A DNA stretch of 64,000 nt from NCBI RefSeq assembly GCF_002885975.1, contig NZ_POSP01000003.1, positions 2,790,001 to 2,854,000 of the forward strand, read 5' to 3'. Source of the stretch: Paucibacter aquatile. Lineage in GTDB: Bacteria; Pseudomonadota; Gammaproteobacteria; Burkholderiales; Burkholderiaceae_C. Position numbers and translations under genes: made by a program. The notes beneath the pieces are model-generated. The model was not told the DNA's origin, searched no databases, and saw only the letters and a program-made list of their open reading frames with translations. This document shows positions 1-11,727 of this stretch, in pieces. Every line of letters begins with the position of its first letter. The first letter of the stretch is position 1.

Positions 1-612
1 CGCGACCGCGAGCGGCGTGCCGGCTTCGCGCTGCCGGCCGACATCCGAGCGGTCAATCTCGGCGGTATCAAGAAGCCCTTGAACCTGCAGCCGGGCCAGA
101 GCGAGCTGTTCGACGGCCTGATGCCACGCGCCGCCACCTGGGCCGAGATCGACTGGCTGCGCGCGCACAGCCATCTGCCCCTGCTGCTCAAGGGCGCCAA
201 CCACCCCGAGGATGCGCGAGAAGCGGTGGCGCGCGGCGTGGCCGGCCTGATCGTCTCCAACCACGGCGGCCGCACGCTGGACACGCTGCCGCCCACCGCC
301 GCGCTGCTGCCACGCGTGCGTGCGGCCGTTGGCCCTGAGCTGCCGCTGCTGGTCGACGGCGGCATCCGCCGCGGCAGCGATGTGCTGAAAGCACTGGCCC
401 TGGGGGCGGATGCCGTGCTGCTAGGCCGGCCTTACATCCATGCCCTGGCCACCGCGGGCGCGCTCGGCGTGGCCCGCGCGCTGCGTTTGCTGCGCGATGA
501 ATTCGAGATCGCGATGGCCTTGTGCGGCTGCAAGACCCTCGATGACATCGGCCCTTCGCAGCTCTGGCGCGCCGATGCAGACGCCGGGTTTACGCGCAGT
601 GGCGGGCCCTGA
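1..612 (+). CDS. FMN-dependent alpha-hydroxy-acid dehydrogenase (L-lactate dehydrogenase-like), 3' part
   Basis: The open frame runs in from the left edge, so the N-terminus is outside the window; about 203 C-terminal residues are visible. The family oxidises L-lactate, glycolate or mandelate to the 2-oxo acid with FMN in a TIM barrel. Visible hallmarks are the LLLKG lysine strand that contacts FMN, the SNHGGR segment holding the catalytic histidine and the substrate-binding arginine, and the phosphate-binding VDGGIRRGSDVLKAL and GADAVLLGRP segments. The tail matches the usual family C-terminus. The substrate cannot be decided from this part. No downstream partner is evident; the next gene is almost 200 bases away. 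Confidence 0.9.
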   Translation, partial: RDRERRAGFALPADIRAVNLGGIKKPLNLQPGQSELFDGLMPRAATWAEIDWLRAHSHLPLLLKGANHPEDAREAVARGVAGLIVSNHGGRTLDTLPPTAALLPRVRAAVGPELPLLVDGGIRRGSDVLKALALGADAVLLGRPYIHALATAGALGVARALRLLRDEFEIAMALCGCKTLDDIGPSQLWRADADAGFTRSGGP

Positions 613-809
613 ATGACGCAAGCCCGCGACACCGAGGGTAAACAAGCGTCTTTTCCGCGTGAGATCAGCACTTCTCCCCCTGGCAAAGCCTTCTCAATGC
701 CATAGGTGCGCAGTACCATCATCCTTGCTCGGTGCTAGAGAGAAATGAAGGCTTATGCGGCCTTCACCCGGACCCGGCACATCAACAACTTTTGATGGAG
801 AGAATTGAA

Positions 810-1253
810 ATGGCAACTGCGAAGAAGGCCGCACCCGCAAAGAAGGCGGCTCCGGCAACCAAGGCCGCTCCGGCAAAGAAAGCAGCCGCGGCGCCCGCCG
901 CCAAAAAGGCTGCTGCGCCGGCGAAGAAGGCAGCTCCTGCAAAGAAAGCTGCTCCGGCCAAGAAGGCGCCTGCTGCCAAGAAGGCAGCCGCGCCCGCCAA
1001 GAAGCGCACTCCGAATGCAGCCTTCATGAAAGCCCTGACCCCCAGCGCCGCCCTGGCCGCCATCGTCGGCGCAGCTCCGCTGCCGCGCACCGATGTGACC
1101 AAGAAGGTCTGGGAATACATCAAGGCCAACAAGCTGCAGGACGAAGTGCAGAAGCGCATCATCGTCGCCGATGCCAAGCTGAAGGAAATCTTCGGCAAGG
1201 CCAAGGCCGATATGTTCGAGATGACCAAGCTGATCAACAGCCACCTGAAGTGA
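810..1253 (+). CDS. SWIB/MDM2 domain protein with histone H1-like lysine/alanine-rich N-terminus
   Basis: A 147-residue basic protein. Residues about 1-67 are a low-complexity tail of repeated AAPAKKA-like units resembling the C-terminal tail of histone H1, expected to bind DNA non-specifically. Residues about 70-147 form a SWIB domain (PLPRTDVTKKVWEYIKANKL is the recognisable core), a fold otherwise known from eukaryotic chromatin remodelling and chlamydial proteins. The start was set at the ATG at 810 because GGAG lies about ten bases upstream; a longer in-frame start at 732 has no such support and adds a non-conserved leader. A strong hairpin terminator follows, so the gene is probably monocistronic. 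The nucleoid-associated role is inferred from composition. Confidence 0.88.
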   Translation: MATAKKAAPAKKAAPATKAAPAKKAAAAPAAKKAAAPAKKAAPAKKAAPAKKAPAAKKAAAPAKKRTPNAAFMKALTPSAALAAIVGAAPLPRTDVTKKVWEYIKANKLQDEVQKRIIVADAKLKEIFGKAKADMFEMTKLINSHLK

Positions 1254-1312
1254 TGCGCCTGCGGTGGCGGCCGGCTCAAGCGGCCACCACCTCGATGCTG
1301 CAGACATGAACA

Positions 1313-1336
1313 AGCCCGGCATGCCGGGCTTTTTTT
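1313..1336 (+). terminator. Rho-independent terminator of the SWIB gene
   Basis: A perfect inverted repeat, AGCCCGG with loop CATG and CCGGGCT, is followed directly by a run of seven or more T residues. It lies about 60 bases after the SWIB stop codon. The response regulator gene on the other strand ends about 50 bases further on. Confidence 0.9.
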
Positions 1337-1384
1337 CGTCTGGCCGACCGAGGGGCGCTGGCGTCTGTGCGCCGAACGCTTGCT

Positions 1385-1789
1385 TCAGCGAGACAGGCGC
1401 GCTGCCGTGGCCTGCAAGGCCTCGCTCAGGCGCAGCACATCGATGGGCTTGACCCAGTAATCGCTGAAGCCAGCGGCACGCGCGGCCTCGACCTGGCTGG
1501 CATGGTCATCGGCCGACAGGGCCACGCAGGGCAGGGGCGCCAGGCGCTGGTCAGCCCGCAAGGCCTCGATCAGGCTCAGGCCGCTCATATCGGGCAGGTT
1601 CATGTCGATCAACAGCAGATCGGGCAAGGCCTCGGGTGCACGCTCGGCCAGCAGGGCCAGGGCTTGCTCACCGTCCTCGGCACAGTGCAGATTCCAACCA
1701 GGCAGGCGCCGGAACACCTCTTCCATCAGGACGATGTTGATGCGATCGTCCTCGACGTAAAGCACCTGGAGGCTGGCGGCTGGAGACAT
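1385..1789 (-). CDS. Single-domain response regulator (CheY-like receiver)
   Basis: A 134-residue protein consisting of one receiver domain. The acidic pocket is E13-D14-D15, the expected phosphorylated aspartate is D62 (in LLIDMNLPDMSG), the switch serine is S92 (ALSADD) and the conserved lysine is K114 (WVKPID). There is no output domain, so it should act by protein-protein contact, as in chemotaxis or a phosphorelay, or as a partner of an unlinked hybrid kinase. No kinase gene lies nearby. The start is the only ATG before the domain. Confidence 0.9.
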   Translation of the reverse strand: MSPAASLQVLYVEDDRINIVLMEEVFRRLPGWNLHCAEDGEQALALLAERAPEALPDLLLIDMNLPDMSGLSLIEALRADQRLAPLPCVALSADDHASQVEAARAAGFSDYWVKPIDVLRLSEALQATAARLSR

Positions 1790-2098
1790 GGCAGGAAAGC
1801 TGGGAATGCAAGAAACAGCGTTGCGCCACGAACGATAGCAGCGAAACCGGCCCTGACCCGCCAGCGCCCTGCAGCCCGGTGAAAAAACCGGGGCCAGGGC
1901 AGCTCAACGTGGAGCGCAGCCCACAAGTGGCATGGATTCGTGAAATCCGCGGCAGCGGCACCCACCAGTCAAGGGGGTTCCCCGCCCGCTCGGGCAACCT
2001 AGGGTTACTACACTCTTGACAGTGAATCGCAGTCGCGACCTCCGCGGCATTTTTTCACGCTTGACCCCGGCCCAGCCCCGCTCAACGGACCTTTCTCC
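1790..2098. other. Divergent intergenic region with a CCTAGGGTT motif
   Basis: The region separates the receiver gene (minus) from the PEP-CTERM gene (plus). CCTAGGGTT occurs at 1998-2006, about 100 bases before the PEP-CTERM start, and is followed by a TTGACA hexamer at 2016-2021 without a clear -10 box at the usual spacing. The same nine-base word occurs twice more at 6048 and 6129. No coding potential was seen. Confidence 0.45.
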
Positions 2099-2899
2099 AT
2101 GCCCTTGCTTGCCACGCTCGCTCTTGCTGCATCCGGCGCCACGCTGCCCCACTGCTCGTGGGATCGGCCCGGCGTGAACCCCTTCATGGGTGATGTGGTC
2201 GCGGCCGTGGACCGCTACCGGGACATCCCCGCCCCGGTGCGCGCCAAACTCAAGGCGCGCATGGCCCAGCGCGATTACGACGAGATCGTCAGCATCCAGC
2301 GCGACGAAATCAAGGGCAGCAAGGCCATCTACGGCAGCACCATCAGCGAGATGCACTTCGGCGCCAACAACGTCTGCAAGACGGTCAGCCGCGCCAAGTG
2401 GACGCAGAAGTACGAAGAACGTGGCCTGGTCTATTGCGAAGAGGGCCAGTGCATTCTGGTGCCCACGGTCTGCCGCAATGTCAGCCGCATCCAGCGCATG
2501 ACACCGCGTGCCTCGGCGCCGGCGGCGGCCACCAATGTCGCCTCGGCCGCGCAGGAGATCGATGACCCGCAAAGCCAGTTGGAGATGGACCCGCCAGCGG
2601 CCGGTGCCCTCGGGGGCGGCGCGCCGGACAGCGGCCGCAACAGCTTTGCCCAGCTGGCCAGCGGCGCCAACACCGGCTTCGATGGCGGCAGTGGCGCCAC
2701 GCCCGGTGCCCTGGTGCCCAGCAATCCGCCGACCTTCAGTGGCAACAACCCCGGCCCGTCGGTGGGAGGCTTCAACGTGCCCTCGCTGCCGCCCAGCATC
2801 GTGGTGACCACCCCAGCCGTGCCGGAGCCCGAAAGCTGGGCCCTGTTTGCCGGCGGACTGCTGGCCCTGGCCTTCCTGGCCAAGCGCCGCCAGCGCTGA
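2099..2899 (+). CDS. MHFG-type PEP-CTERM sorting-domain protein
   Basis: A 266-residue exported protein. The C-terminus has the classic PEP-CTERM layout: VPEPESWALF, a hydrophobic stretch, then the basic end KRRQR. This directs exosortase-dependent processing at the cell surface. The sequence MHFG near residue 87, in a region with several conserved cysteines, matches the family named after that motif. The middle (about residues 135-240) is a Gly/Ala/Pro/Asn-rich linker. The N-terminal hydrophobic stretch is short and the start has no clear ribosome binding site, so the true start is uncertain. No exosortase gene is in the window. Surface or exopolysaccharide association is inferred from family knowledge. 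Confidence 0.82.
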   Translation: MPLLATLALAASGATLPHCSWDRPGVNPFMGDVVAAVDRYRDIPAPVRAKLKARMAQRDYDEIVSIQRDEIKGSKAIYGSTISEMHFGANNVCKTVSRAKWTQKYEERGLVYCEEGQCILVPTVCRNVSRIQRMTPRASAPAAATNVASAAQEIDDPQSQLEMDPPAAGALGGGAPDSGRNSFAQLASGANTGFDGGSGATPGALVPSNPPTFSGNNPGPSVGGFNVPSLPPSIVVTTPAVPEPESWALFAGGLLALAFLAKRRQR

Positions 2900-2951
2900 T
2901 CCTGAGTTCATCCGTCGGCGCCGCCGTCAGCCGGCAGCGCCAACACCACGC

Positions 2952-5918
<2,967 letters not shown>

Positions 5919-6047
5919 GGTGGGCGGCAATCAAATCGCAGTACGGGAAAACCCACCATCATAGGTCGGGCGGCCGCCCAGCGCCCCACCGCGGCCTGGG
6001 CGGGCCGCTCCAGGCCGGAAATCGCGCCAGAACGGCAGTTGTTCACG

Positions 6048-6137
6048 CCTAGGGTTAACCCCTTGTCGGCGCCGGCGGCGATTCAATCGCCTGCCGCCGC
6101 AGTTCGTCGCACAGGCATGGCTGCGCGACCTAGGGTT
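6048..6137 (+). promoter_or_regulatory. Pair of CCTAGGGTT motifs upstream of a small exported protein
   Basis: CCTAGGGTT occurs at 6048-6056 and again at 6129-6137, about 80 bases apart, the second 71 bases before the start at 6208. A GATACT hexamer follows the second copy. The same word precedes the PEP-CTERM gene at 2099. A shared operator or promoter element is inferred from recurrence only. Confidence 0.4.
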
Positions 6138-6207
6138 TTCGATACTGAGTCCATCGAAGCAGCACTGGGCCGCTTCGCCAACCGCAAGAAAGAAAGCAGG
6201 ACTCATC

Positions 6208-6480
6208 ATGAAGACCACCACCACCCTGATCCGCATCGCCAGCGCCGCCCTGGCCACCAGCCTGATGTTCGCCGCCACGGCAGCCTCTGCCGCCGACAGC
6301 AGCGCCACCAAGACCGAGCTGCCGCGCGTCGTCGTAACCGGTAAGTCCGCCGGCCCCGCCCCGGTCGTTCAGCAGCTGCCGCGCGTCGTGGTCTCGGGCC
6401 TGAGCGTCAACACCCAGATGCAGCAGCTGATGCTGGCTGCCGCCAAGAGCGATGCCAAGGCTGCACGTCGCAACGGCTGA
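6208..6480 (+). CDS. Small exported protein with duplicated LPRVVV motif
   Basis: A 90-residue protein with a clear Sec signal peptide (hydrophobic core about residues 8-26, AASA cleavage site near 28). The mature part has two similar segments, LPRVVVTGKSAG and LPRVVVSGLS, separated by about 20 residues, then an Ala/Lys-rich tail. AGGA lies at a suitable distance before the ATG. VVVTG resembles the start of TonB-dependent receptor plug domains, but there is no room for a barrel. The function is unknown; a periplasmic or secreted role is inferred. Confidence 0.75.
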   Translation: MKTTTTLIRIASAALATSLMFAATAASAADSSATKTELPRVVVTGKSAGPAPVVQQLPRVVVSGLSVNTQMQQLMLAAAKSDAKAARRNG

Positions 6481-6692
6481 GACGGGACCACGTGATGCAG
6501 AAGCGATGCCCCGCCAGAGGCAGCTGCCCCACCGACCGCTCTGAACCCTGCCGAGCCGAGCCATAGACGCATGGCCGGTGCTGCCGTCCCCCCTGAATGG
6601 ACGTAGGCACCCCCGTGTTTCTCTGCCTCGGCTCGGCCATTTTGCGAGCCACATCTCCGACAATGCCGCCAACAATCGTTGGAGGTGCTGGA

Positions 6693-7916
6693 GTGACGGA
6701 AGAATCCCGCAAGCGCAGATCATGGCTTGACGGCTTCATGGCCTATGCCTTGCCCACCGGGCTGGCCGAGGCCCAGGTGCGTCACAACATCGTGGTGCTG
6801 GACCAGCTGCTCTACGCCTTGTGGAACCTGGGCGAGAACCTGGTGTTCGCCTGGACCCCGCTGCCGCAGGGCCTGAACCTGCTGGTCGCCCCCCATCCCT
6901 TGCTGACCGAGTTCACCCAGGCACCGGGCCTGGCGCCCGAGGAAGTGCGCCGCCGCGCCCAACTGCTCGATGAGCTACTGGCCCACCAAAGCCATCTCAG
7001 TGCCGATCAGTTCGAGCGCACCGCGGCCGAGCTGGGCCTGCGCCCGCACACCATCCAGCTGCCCTTCGCGCCCGACGCCGGCCTGGGCCTGGACCTGGTG
7101 GCCGCCATCATTGCGCGCTACGGCATCCGCCTGGTGGAAGACCGGGCGGTGATCCTGTTCGACGCGGTGGGCTTCTCCCTGCTCAGCCCGCTGCAGCAGG
7201 TGGTGCAGCTGAACAGCCTGTCCTGCTCCGTCAATGCCGCTTATGCCAAGCTGCTGGATCGCGAGATCAACATCAATTTCGCCCGCACCACCACCGGCGA
7301 TGGCTTCTACATCTGGAACCGCATGCGCGGCATCGAGGCCAATGTCGAGCTCTACCAGCTGCTGCAGTTCATCCTGGCCGACAACGCCCTGGCCCGCGAA
7401 CGCGCCAGCCAGCCCAACTCGGTGCCCCTGCTGCGCGCAGCCTTCCATGTCGGCTCGCACTACGAGTTCTACCAATCCGAGGGCCTGAACCCGACCTCCT
7501 TCAGCTACTTGGTCGGCCAGGTCACGATCGAGCTGGCGCGCATGATCGAACGCGCCCTGCCGGGCCAGATCCTGCTGGGCAAGTTCAACACCTTGATGCG
7601 CGACGAGCACAGCGGCGAGGTGCAGCGCATGGCCAGCATCGATTTTGTCGAGCGCACCCGCCGCCCGCTCAAGGCCTTGAACGGCCTGAGCCTGGCCGGC
7701 GCAGAGATCGACGAGATCGCCTGCTACCTGACCGGCCGCCCGAACGGTCAGGGCGAGTTCGGCATCAGCGAGTTCGAGATCCTCGACAAGCACGGCCGCG
7801 CCCACCGCGTCTACAACGCCAAGATCAACATCCACCGGCGTGCCGGGGAGCCGATCTACCTGGGTCTGCGCGAAGAAGACCTGCCCGCTTTCCCTGCACC
7901 TGTTACGGTTTGTTAA
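6693..7916 (+). CDS. Protein with a divergent class III nucleotidyl cyclase homology domain
   Basis: A 407-residue protein. The GTG at 6693 is chosen because GGAGGT lies seven bases upstream; in-frame ATGs further upstream lack this. Residues about 1-145 are an unrecognised, mostly helical region. From about residue 150 the pattern follows class III adenylate/guanylate cyclases: ILFDAVGFS with the first metal aspartate, TTGDGFYIW with the second, and LVGQVTIELARM...PGQILLGKF where the usual GxxxNxAAR...PGQI segment lies. The usual asparagine there is replaced by threonine, so substrate binding may be altered. It directly precedes a second cyclase-domain gene. It may be an active but atypical cyclase or a regulatory homologue. 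Confidence 0.7.
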   Translation: MTEESRKRRSWLDGFMAYALPTGLAEAQVRHNIVVLDQLLYALWNLGENLVFAWTPLPQGLNLLVAPHPLLTEFTQAPGLAPEEVRRRAQLLDELLAHQSHLSADQFERTAAELGLRPHTIQLPFAPDAGLGLDLVAAIIARYGIRLVEDRAVILFDAVGFSLLSPLQQVVQLNSLSCSVNAAYAKLLDREININFARTTTGDGFYIWNRMRGIEANVELYQLLQFILADNALARERASQPNSVPLLRAAFHVGSHYEFYQSEGLNPTSFSYLVGQVTIELARMIERALPGQILLGKFNTLMRDEHSGEVQRMASIDFVERTRRPLKALNGLSLAGAEIDEIACYLTGRPNGQGEFGISEFEILDKHGRAHRVYNAKINIHRRAGEPIYLGLREEDLPAFPAPVTVC

Positions 7917-7978
7917 CTGCGAACCATCCCCAAGCGGTAGGATGGCCGGACAACGCGAAGTCGCAAAGCGCCCAGGCC

Positions 7979-10900
7979 ATGCCCGACCCTCACGATCGCG
8001 CCCCAGTGCCACAAGCCGTCGGGCAGCGACGCCATCTCACCATCCTGTTTTCAGACCTGTCGGAATCCACCCGGCTGTCCGATGCCATGGAGGCGGAGCA
8101 TTACGCCGCCATGCTGGCCGAGGTGCGCGGCCTCTACCAAAACCTGATCGCCAAACACGGCGGCACGGTGGTGCGCATCCAGGGTGATGGCGTGCTGGCC
8201 ATCTTCGGCCACCCGCAAGCCCGTGAGGACGACGGCCGCCGCGCCACCGAGGCTGCGCTGGAGCTGCACCAGGCCGTGCGGCGCATGAAGCCACAGACCG
8301 CCGCGGCCGCCTGGCCGGCCGGCCAGGGCCTGAGCCTGCACACCGGCATCCATGCCGGCATGGTGCTGATCGAAGAGGGCGACGCCATGCGCGGCCGCTT
8401 CGAGCTGCTCGGCAACACACCCAATGTCGCGGCTCGCCTGGCCGCCGAAGCCTGTGCCGACGAGATCCTGGTCAGCGCCGAGACCCTGGGCCCGCTGCAC
8501 CCCTTCTTCCAGACCAGCGAACGCCGGATGGTCCCGCTCAAGGGCCGGCAAACGCCGCTGGCGGTCTACAGCATCCTGGGCCAGGTCAGCATCGGCCGGC
8601 GCTTTGAGGCCAGCAAGCGCCGCGGCCTGGCGCCTTTTGTCGGCCGCGTCGCCGAGCTGGCCCTGATGGAGCAGCGCCTCGATCAGGCCTGCGCCGGCCA
8701 GCCGCAGTGGCTGAGCCTGCGCGCCAGCGCCGGCGTGGGCAAGACCCGGCTGACCGAAGAGTTCCTGCGCCGCGCCGCCGACCGCGACTGCCGCGTGCTG
8801 CGCGGCTATTGCGAAAGCTACCTCAGTGCCGAACCCCTGCAGCCCTATCTGCAGATGCTGCGCACCCTGCAGCGCCAGGGCTCGGCCGAGGCCGATGCGG
8901 TGCTGCGCGGCCCGGCCAAGGCGCGGCAGGAGGCCGTGCTGCAGCTGCTGCTGCAACTGGCCGGCCAGGGGCCGCTGCTGCTGCTGATCGACGATCTGCA
9001 ATGGGCCGATGACGCCAGCCTGGCCTTGCTGCACCGCCTGCGCGCCGAGGCCGAGCGCCGGGCCCTGCCCTTGATGCTGCTGAGCGCCACCCGGCCTGCG
9101 GTGGTGACCGAGACCCCGGCCCTGCTGCTGCCCATCCACCACGGCCACGAGGCCGACGAGGCCCTGCACCACCACGAGCTGCTGCCGCTCAGCGAAGAGG
9201 AGGCACGCCAGGCCATCGTCCAGCTGCTGCCGGGCACCGATCCCTTCATCAGCGCCGAGGTGCAGCGCCATGCCGGCGGCAACCCGCTGTTCATTGAAGA
9301 GCTCTGCCACGCCTTGGCCCACCAGCGCGGCAGTGGTGGGCTGCGTGCCGCCGAGGAGGCGCCGCCCGCCCTGAACCCGGCCAGCGGCGGCCATGCCTGG
9401 CTGGCCGCGCTGATCGAGTCGCGGGTGGCGCGCCTGCCGCCTGCCCAGGCCCAGCTGCTGCGCGTGGCCGCGGTGATCGGCGCGGTCATCCCGACCTGGC
9501 TGTTCGAGCGCATCAGCGGCTGTTGCGAGAAGGACCCGGTGGTGCTGGAGCTGTCCGAGCTGGACTTCATCTTCCCGGCCGGGCAGCCGGGCCTGCTGCG
9601 GTTCAAGCACGGCATCACCCGCGATGTCATCTACGAAAGCACCGGCCTGCACGAACGCCAGGCCCTGCACCGCCACATCACCGCCGAGCTGCGCGCCCAG
9701 CTGGCCCTGGGTGGCCAGGAGCCCGCACACGAGCTGCTGGCCTACCACGGCGGCGCCGCCGGTCAATGGCAGGAAGCCGCCCACCATGCCGAGCAGGCTG
9801 GTGACCAGGCCCTGGCCAGCTCGGCCCTGGACCGCGCCAAGAAGCAGTACCGCGCGGCCCTGGCCGCCCTCGAGCATCTGCCGCCCAGCGAAGAGGTGCA
9901 CCGGCGCTGGATCGCCATCGCCCACCGCTTCGGCATGGCCTGCGTGTTCGACGCCTCGCGCGCCGATTTGCGCGTGCTGCAGCATGCCACCGGCCTGGCC
10001 GCCCTCAGCGGCGACGCCACGGCCATGGCACGCGCCCAGTACTGGCTCGGCTATGTGCGCTACGCACTGGGCGAGGCCCGGGCCGGTCTGCAGCTGTGCC
10101 TGCGCAGCCAGGAACAAGCCCTGATCGCCCAGGACCAGACCCTGCTCGCCCAGATGCCCGGCACCCTGGGCCAGATCCGCGCCGCCACCGCCGAGTACAC
10201 GCCCGCCCTGCAGCTGCTCGACCAGGCCATCGCCCAGCTGCGCCCGCAAGCCGGCGCCTCATCCTCCAGTGCACGCCGCCCACCGATTGGCCTGGCGTAT
10301 TCCCTGGCCTGCCGGGCCTATGTGCTGGGCGACCAAGGCCATTTCGGTGCGGCCGATGCCGCGTTTGAAGAAGCGCTGAGCCTGGTCCAAGGCAGCAACC
10401 ATGCCGTCGAAGCCTCCATCCAGGGCTGGCGCGCGGCCGTGCTGCTCTGGCAGGGGCGCTGGGCCGAGGCGCAGGTCTGCGCGGCCGAGACCCACCGCGT
10501 TGGCGCCCAGGTGCGCAGTCTCTTCACCTTTGCCATGGGCCATGCGGCCGGGGCCTACGGCGCCTGGATGGGCGGCGGCTGCCCGCTGGCGCGCCAGGCC
10601 CTGGAAGAAGCCGTGGCCTGGCTGGCCCCGCGCGGCGGTGGCCTGTTCAGCTCACTCAACCATGGCTGGCTGGCCGAAATCCTGGTGCAGCAAGGCGAGG
10701 CGGATCGGGCCCGCAAGCACATGGCCCTGGCCCTGCGCCGCGCCCGGCAAAGCGACTGGATCGGCGTCGCCATGGCCTACCGCGCCGCCGCCCGCCTGGC
10801 GCAAAGCCAGGGGCAGCCCGAGCGGGTGATGCGTTACCTGGCCGCCGCCCAGGCCGTGGCGCAGCGCCGCGGCTCCATGCACGAACGCGCCGTCACCGAA

Positions 10901-11041
10901 CTCTGCGCCGCCGAGCTGGCCCTGCAGCGCGGGGAAACTGGGCCGGCCCGAGGTCTGCTGGACGAGGCGGAGGCCGCCTTCTTCGCCATGGGCATGGATT
11001 GGCATTTGGCGAAGGCGCGGGGCTTGCGGCAGCTGCTCTGA
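7979..11041 (+). CDS. Class III cyclase - AAA ATPase - TPR-like regulator
   Basis: About 1020 residues in three parts. Residues about 15-195 are a class III cyclase domain with both metal aspartates (LFSDLSEST and IQGDGVLAIFG) and a conventional NVAARL segment. Residues about 215-560 are a signal-transduction ATPase with Walker A ASAGVGKT near 250, Walker B LLLLIDDLQWAD near 335, and GGNPLFIEEL, as in LuxR/MalT-like and AfsR-like ATPases. The rest is a long alpha-helical Ala/Leu-rich solenoid resembling TPRs. Such proteins usually make cAMP in response to signals sensed by the ATPase/TPR part. The start is uncertain: a TTG at 7910 would overlap the upstream cyclase gene; the ATG at 7979 is preferred. 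The tight spacing suggests co-transcription. Confidence 0.88.
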   Translation: MPDPHDRAPVPQAVGQRRHLTILFSDLSESTRLSDAMEAEHYAAMLAEVRGLYQNLIAKHGGTVVRIQGDGVLAIFGHPQAREDDGRRATEAALELHQAVRRMKPQTAAAAWPAGQGLSLHTGIHAGMVLIEEGDAMRGRFELLGNTPNVAARLAAEACADEILVSAETLGPLHPFFQTSERRMVPLKGRQTPLAVYSILGQVSIGRRFEASKRRGLAPFVGRVAELALMEQRLDQACAGQPQWLSLRASAGVGKTRLTEEFLRRAADRDCRVLRGYCESYLSAEPLQPYLQMLRTLQRQGSAEADAVLRGPAKARQEAVLQLLLQLAGQGPLLLLIDDLQWADDASLALLHRLRAEAERRALPLMLLSATRPAVVTETPALLLPIHHGHEADEALHHHELLPLSEEEARQAIVQLLPGTDPFISAEVQRHAGGNPLFIEELCHALAHQRGSGGLRAAEEAPPALNPASGGHAWLAALIESRVARLPPAQAQLLRVAAVIGAVIPTWLFERISGCCEKDPVVLELSELDFIFPAGQPGLLRFKHGITRDVIYESTGLHERQALHRHITAELRAQLALGGQEPAHELLAYHGGAAGQWQEAAHHAEQAGDQALASSALDRAKKQYRAALAALEHLPPSEEVHRRWIAIAHRFGMACVFDASRADLRVLQHATGLAALSGDATAMARAQYWLGYVRYALGEARAGLQLCLRSQEQALIAQDQTLLAQMPGTLGQIRAATAEYTPALQLLDQAIAQLRPQAGASSSSARRPPIGLAYSLACRAYVLGDQGHFGAADAAFEEALSLVQGSNHAVEASIQGWRAAVLLWQGRWAEAQVCAAETHRVGAQVRSLFTFAMGHAAGAYGAWMGGGCPLARQALEEAVAWLAPRGGGLFSSLNHGWLAEILVQQGEADRARKHMALALRRARQSDWIGVAMAYRAAARLAQSQGQPERVMRYLAAAQAVAQRRGSMHERAVTELCAAELALQRGETGPARGLLDEAEAAFFAMGMDWHLAKARGLRQLL

Positions 11042-11256
11042 TCGAACTGCTGTAGCGGGCCGAACTCGGGCCGCGCATCGGTCAGATGCGGCCGACCGCT
11101 CTGGCATAGGCATGACGCGTGATTTGCAGCGAACGCAGATCGCCCCGGCGGGGAAAAGTGCCTAACTCTCAAGTCGTGCGGCCCATACAGTCCGCCGTGC
11201 AGCCCCCCCCTGGCTCATTTCAAAAGGCTCACGCCGTAAAGATCAGGCTATCCCTC

Positions 11257-11727
11257 ATGCGAATCCAAAGCATCTTCAAATCCATCACCACTGCATCATT
11301 GCTCTTCGCAATCACGCAAGCTTGGTCCACCCCAGCGGCCACTTGTCAGCCCATCAAATCGGGCGCCATCCACCATGTCATCATCAAAGCTGAAACTACA
11401 GCCACAAACTGTTTTGAAGTAATTTTCAAGACACCACCGAAGACCATCAATTACGTCATCCTGAATTTTCTAACTCAGTCGCCACCGCCAGGCTTAAGAC
11501 TTCAAATTCTAAGAAAAACCAAACCCGGGGTTCTCGAGATAGAACATGAAATGCTGACCGACAGCGACGGGAATACCGCCTCCAATACCATCAGAGGAGC
11601 GAAAAGTACATTCTTTGCTATCCAGCCGATTAAAGCAAATGGATCATACTACAAAGCTAACATAAGTGCAGAAACTTTGGAAGGAAAAACGGCTGTTGCT
11701 GTGACCATTGAGGAGATCTTGAAATGA
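11257..11727 (+). CDS. Secreted single-domain protein, paralogue of the next gene's N-terminal domain
   Basis: A 156-residue protein with a Sec signal peptide (cleavage about residue 27, STPAA). The mature part has two cysteines spaced C-x21-C; the second is in an NCF motif. The same C-x21-NCF spacing occurs in the following gene, and both share a GxIxxVxIK segment and an FFAIQP/FFSVRP segment, so the two domains look homologous. The strand-rich pattern suggests a beta-sandwich. The gene is visibly poorer in GC than its neighbours. Its TGA stop overlaps the next ATG (ATGA), indicating translational coupling. The function is unknown; a partner, chaperone or immunity role toward the next product is conjecture. 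Confidence 0.72.
   Translation: MRIQSIFKSITTASLLFAITQAWSTPAATCQPIKSGAIHHVIIKAETTATNCFEVIFKTPPKTINYVILNFLTQSPPPGLRLQILRKTKPGVLEIEHEMLTDSDGNTASNTIRGAKSTFFAIQPIKANGSYYKANISAETLEGKTAVAVTIEEILK

Noticed and set aside
822..1010. Tandem DNA repeat in the SWIB gene
   Set aside because: The repetition is at the protein level (AAPAKKA units) with varied codons and lies in a coding frame, not a separate repeat element.
5919..6207. LexA/SOS box upstream of uvrA
   Set aside because: No CTGT-N8-ACAG palindrome was found in this gap.
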